A stretch of DNA of 64,000 nucleotides, taken from the NCBI RefSeq assembly GCF_902153245.2, contig NZ_CABFWF030000006.1:69507-133506 (forward strand), read 5' to 3'. Position numbers and translations under genes: made by a program. The notes below the pieces were generated by a model. It was not told the origin of the DNA. It saw nothing but the letters and a program-made list of their open reading frames with translations, and did not search any database. Of the stretch, positions 61,647 to 64,000 are shown one piece after another. How positions within the stretch are numbered: position 1 is the first letter of the stretch; each line of letters opens with the position of its first letter. Source of the DNA: Pseudorhizobium endolithicum. Lineage in GTDB: Bacteria > Pseudomonadota > Alphaproteobacteria > Rhizobiales > Rhizobiaceae.

Positions 61647-62564
61647 TTATTCCTGCGCCGGCACGGCCTTCAGATAGGCGGCGATCGCTTCCAGATCCGC
61701 CTGCGGCAGGTGGGCAAGGTTCTTCTGTACCTCGACCATGGAGCCGCCGACGGAATCGTAATCGGGCGTGAAACCGGTCTGGAAATAACTGACGAGATCC
61801 GACTCGCTCCACGAACCGACCGACCGGGAGCCGGGAGTGATATTCGGGATACGGCCCTCGCCTTCCGGATTTGGCCCGCCGGCGAGCCATTGGGCCGTCT
61901 GAAGGCCGCCCAGCGCATTGCGGGGCGTATGGCACTCCCCGCAATGGCCGGGGCCCTCGACCAGGAACTGGCCGCGCTGCAGCTTTTCATCCGCGGAGGC
62001 GAACTCGACGCGCGGCCCGTCGTCGAAGAACAGGAACTTCCAGCCGCCGAGCGCGATGCGCATGTTGAACGGGAAGGAAAGCTCGTGCGGCGGCGCGACA
62101 TTGCCGCTTGCCGGCAGGGTCTTCAGGTAGCCGAACAGGTCGTTGATGTCCTCAGGGCTCATGCGGGCATAGGAGGTATAGGGGAAGGAGGGGTAGAGGT
62201 GCTCTCCTTCCCTGCCCACGCCGCGCAGCATGGCATTGCCGAATTCCGCCAGCGTCCATTCGCCGATACCGGCCTGCGGGTCGGGCGAGATGTTGGGAAC
62301 ATAGAAGGTGCCGAACGGGCTGGTCAGCGCCAGGCCGCCCGACATGACCTTCACCTCCTCGCCCGTCGCCCCGCCCGCCGCATGGCAGCCGGTGCAGCCG
62401 CCGGCCCAGAAGAGCATTTCGCCGCGGGCAAGGTCGGGCTCGCCGCGGCCGTTCCAGGTCTCAGCAGGCATGGGGTTCGGCTTCGTCAGGAACCAGGCCG
62501 CCGCCACGCCGACCGCAACCACCGCCGCTCCGGCACCCAGCACCCTTCCCCATCGCAAAGCCAT
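61647..62564 (-). CDS. Membrane-anchored diheme cytochrome c
   Basis: 305 residues: N-terminal anchor (~8-26) and two class-I cytochrome c domains with CTGCH (57-61) and CGECH (~207-211). The Met-ligand regions lie downstream of each. It is similar to the cytochrome subunits of alcohol, gluconate or thiosulfate-type dehydrogenases, but no dehydrogenase gene lies in view. Its periplasmic domain would pass electrons toward the respiratory chain. The two cytochrome c' genes lie upstream on the same strand, so all three may work together. Confidence 0.92.
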   Translation of the reverse strand: MALRWGRVLGAGAAVVAVGVAAAWFLTKPNPMPAETWNGRGEPDLARGEMLFWAGGCTGCHAAGGATGEEVKVMSGGLALTSPFGTFYVPNISPDPQAGIGEWTLAEFGNAMLRGVGREGEHLYPSFPYTSYARMSPEDINDLFGYLKTLPASGNVAPPHELSFPFNMRIALGGWKFLFFDDGPRVEFASADEKLQRGQFLVEGPGHCGECHTPRNALGGLQTAQWLAGGPNPEGEGRIPNITPGSRSVGSWSESDLVSYFQTGFTPDYDSVGGSMVEVQKNLAHLPQADLEAIAAYLKAVPAQE

Positions 62565-62621
62565 TCACATCTCCATTTGTTCGGTCCCGGTGCCGGCGGA
62601 GGGCCGCCGGCACCGGACAAT

Positions 62622-63071
62622 CTATTGTTTCTTCGCCCGGAAGGTCTCGTGACAATCCGAACAGACGGGGCCAAGCCGCTGCATGGCCGCGCCGACGCCC
62701 GCCTGGTCGGCGGGCATGGAGGCGAGCAGCGCCTGGGCTTCGGTGTGAAGCTTTTCGGCACCCGCCCGGAACTCGTCCGGCTTTTCCCAGATCGCCGGAA
62801 GAGCCTCCGTTTCGTGGCCCTCCTCGGAACCCGGCGGGAACTGGTCGGGGAAGGCCTGGATATTGGTGCTGATCGTCGTCAGCGACTGCTCGACCACCGC
62901 AGCGTCATAGGGCTTCTCACCCTTGGCGATGGCGCCCAGCGCGCCGACCGAGCGGCCGATCTCCTTCATCAGGTTCTGCCGCACGACCTGCGGCTCCTCC
63001 TGCGAAAAAGCCGGGGTGGAAAGACAGAGACAGGCGGCAGCAGCCGCGGCAAGCAGAGACATCGACCGCAT
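62622..63071 (-). CDS. Cytochrome c' (class II), copy A
   Basis: 149 residues: signal peptide (RSMSLLAAAAAACLCLSTPA, cleavage near FSQ) and a four-helix-bundle cytochrome c' with heme motif CSDCH at 137-141 near the C-terminus. ATG at 63071 has GGGAGGAG upstream. Cytochromes c' bind NO or CO and carry electrons. It is very similar to the upstream copy B (63239-63682): identical blocks QEEPQVVRQN and GALGAIAKGEKPYDAAVV, and ADQAGVGAAM. This points to tandem duplication. Confidence 0.93.
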   Translation of the reverse strand: MRSMSLLAAAAAACLCLSTPAFSQEEPQVVRQNLMKEIGRSVGALGAIAKGEKPYDAAVVEQSLTTISTNIQAFPDQFPPGSEEGHETEALPAIWEKPDEFRAGAEKLHTEAQALLASMPADQAGVGAAMQRLGPVCSDCHETFRAKKQ

Positions 63072-63238
63072 TCTTACACTCCTCCCGAAGTACCGGCCTG
63101 GCCGGCGGTTGACAACGCCGACACGATGCTCTTCGGGATGCGGAGGCGAAAGTAACAAGGCGGTGATATCGAAGCGTCCGGCCGGGCTTTCATCTCCGCC
63201 GACGGCACAGGGGAGACGAAAGCCCCCTCCCCGCAGCC

Positions 63239-63682
63239 TCAGCGCTTCAGGCGATAGGTTTCGTGGCAGTCGCCGCAGGTGGCGCCCAGCGCCTTCATGG
63301 CGGCGCCGACACCGGCCTGGTCGGCCGGCACCGAGGCGAGCAGCTTGTCGGCCTCGGCAGCGAGCTTTTCCGACTTCGCCCGGAACTCGTCCATCTTTTC
63401 CCAGACGGCAGGCGCGGCTTCCGTTTCCGAACCGCTTTCCGAGCCGGCCGGGAACTGGTCCGGGAAGGCTTTAGCATTGGTGCCGATCGTCTCCAGCGCC
63501 GTCTGCACGACTGCGGCGTCATAGGGTTTCTCGCCCTTGGCGATGGCGCCGAGCGCACCCATGGACTGGCCGATTGCCTTCATCTGGTTCTGCCGCACGA
63601 CCTGCGGCTCCTCCTGGGCGGAGACAGCGGAAAGACAGAGGCAGCCGAGGACGGCTCCAAGGGCGAGAGACTTCAGACGCAT
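63239..63682 (-). CDS. Cytochrome c' (class II), copy B
   Basis: 147 residues: signal peptide (RLKSLALGAVLGCLCLSAVS, mature from QEEPQ) and heme motif CGDCH at 136-140. It is the upstream member of the tandem pair. Relative to copy A the linker region differs most (SESGSETEAAPAVWEKMDEF versus SEEGHETEALPAIWEKPDEF). ATG at 63682 begins the signal peptide. The 167-bp gap between the copies leaves room for a separate promoter. Confidence 0.93.
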   Translation of the reverse strand: MRLKSLALGAVLGCLCLSAVSAQEEPQVVRQNQMKAIGQSMGALGAIAKGEKPYDAAVVQTALETIGTNAKAFPDQFPAGSESGSETEAAPAVWEKMDEFRAKSEKLAAEADKLLASVPADQAGVGAAMKALGATCGDCHETYRLKR

Positions 63683-63896
63683 GCAGCGATTTCCTTTTCG
63701 TAAGGCCGGCGACGGGCCGGGTTGATGCGCCGCAACATGGCCGCTTCGGCGCCTGGAACAAAGTAACAAGCCGGTGATTGGGCCCAGAAAAGCTGCGCTT
63801 TATCAGAGCTTCTCTGGACCATTTTCCCCACCCCTTATCGGCGTTAGGAGTTTCTTGAAATTCTGCGCTTATGCCGAAGAGGGACAAGGTGGATCA

Positions 63897-64000
63897 ATGT
63901 TGCAGCGTTGGCTCAAAGCAGCATGTGGAGCATGCTATCAGGAAAGCGTGGCCCTAGGACCCTTCCATGTGATAGTCGCAGTCTATTCCCTACTGGTGCT
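63897..64000 (+). CDS. Partial gene: hydrophobic N-terminus running off the edge
   Basis: The frame opens at ATG 63897 with AAGGTGG 6 nt upstream and stays open to the window end. The visible 34 residues start MLQRWLKAACGACYQESVAL and continue with a hydrophobic stretch (VIVAVYSLLV), so it is probably a membrane protein. It could be a phosphatase or transporter family member; too little is visible to say. The preceding 214 bp hold an imperfect CCAGA/TCTGG inverted repeat at 63784-63818. Confidence 0.5.
   Translation, partial: MLQRWLKAACGACYQESVALGPFHVIVAVYSLLV

Overview
The window is a GC-rich (roughly 62-65% by eye) alphaproteobacterial chromosome segment, almost certainly from a Rhizobiales member (Rhizobium/Ensifer/Shinella-like). 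Pointers are a MucR/Ros zinc-finger regulator, a seven-gene Mrp/Pha cation antiporter operon, a gene-transfer-agent (GTA)-type head gene block, the DUF1491, DUF2336, DUF5330 and DUF6456 families, an Omp25/31-type outer membrane protein, a CtrA-like box and rhizobial mosaic intergenic repeats. No rRNA, tRNA, CRISPR array or intact insertion sequence was found. Genus-level placement is inference.

Layout. 1-4.9 kb (minus strand): a GTA/prophage-like packaging block with a small-terminase-like gene, the large terminase and the start of a portal gene. A GH19-type lysin, a TumE/TumA-like toxin-antitoxin pair and a membrane protein lie between terminase and portal, behind what looks like their own promoter. 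4.95-5.04 kb: a strong candidate for an unannotated small RNA with promoter and terminator. 5.2-12.9 kb: glutaminase, small membrane proteins, a three-subunit molybdenum aldehyde dehydrogenase (paoABC), a Nudix hydrolase and a DUF421 protein. 13-20.3 kb: lipoprotein, VOC/DUF4287 pair, uracil/xanthine permease, SelO, outer membrane protein, and an ECF41 sigma factor coupled to a carboxymuconolactone-decarboxylase-like protein. 20.3-23.4 kb: a copper-efflux module (copA-cueR-copZ) with two CueR operators. 23.5-29.9 kb: a frameshifted reductase remnant, HxlR regulator with divergent acyl-CoA dehydrogenase, YcgN-like protein, a class A penicillin-binding protein and a DUF1214/DUF1254 pair.

30-38 kb: a group of alphaproteobacterial genes of regulatory or envelope character (DUF2336, DUF1491, peptidoglycan-binding protein, sensor kinase, DUF5330, SufE, DUF6456, a solo DnaA-domain-IV protein, MucR). 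38.4-44.7 kb: the mnhGFEDCBA (Mrp/Pha) operon, read on the minus strand A to G with almost every junction overlapping; its F subunit has an unusual Lys/Ala/Pro tail. 44.8-56.7 kb: MsrB, cupin, DUF2243, esterase, a truncated corA remnant, acetyltransferase, hemolysin III, DksA-like and universal stress proteins, a ring-cleavage-dioxygenase-like protein, an AI-2E family permease, a HicAB module and oligopeptidase B. 56.3-60 kb: a CtrA-box gene, a CDF metal exporter with divergent MerR regulator, a second TumE/TumA-like module, GNAT and DJ-1/PfpI proteins. 60-64 kb: DUF378, fasciclin protein, an XRE-cupin regulator with twin operator repeats, a diheme cytochrome c, two tandem cytochromes c', and the start of a further gene.

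Most interesting for follow-up: the small RNA, the two diverged TumE/TumA-like modules 57 kb apart (one inside the GTA block), the separately transcribed insert in the GTA cluster, the DnaA-domain-IV/DUF6456 pair, the tailed MnhF, and several small proteins and gene remnants that automated annotation tends to miss.
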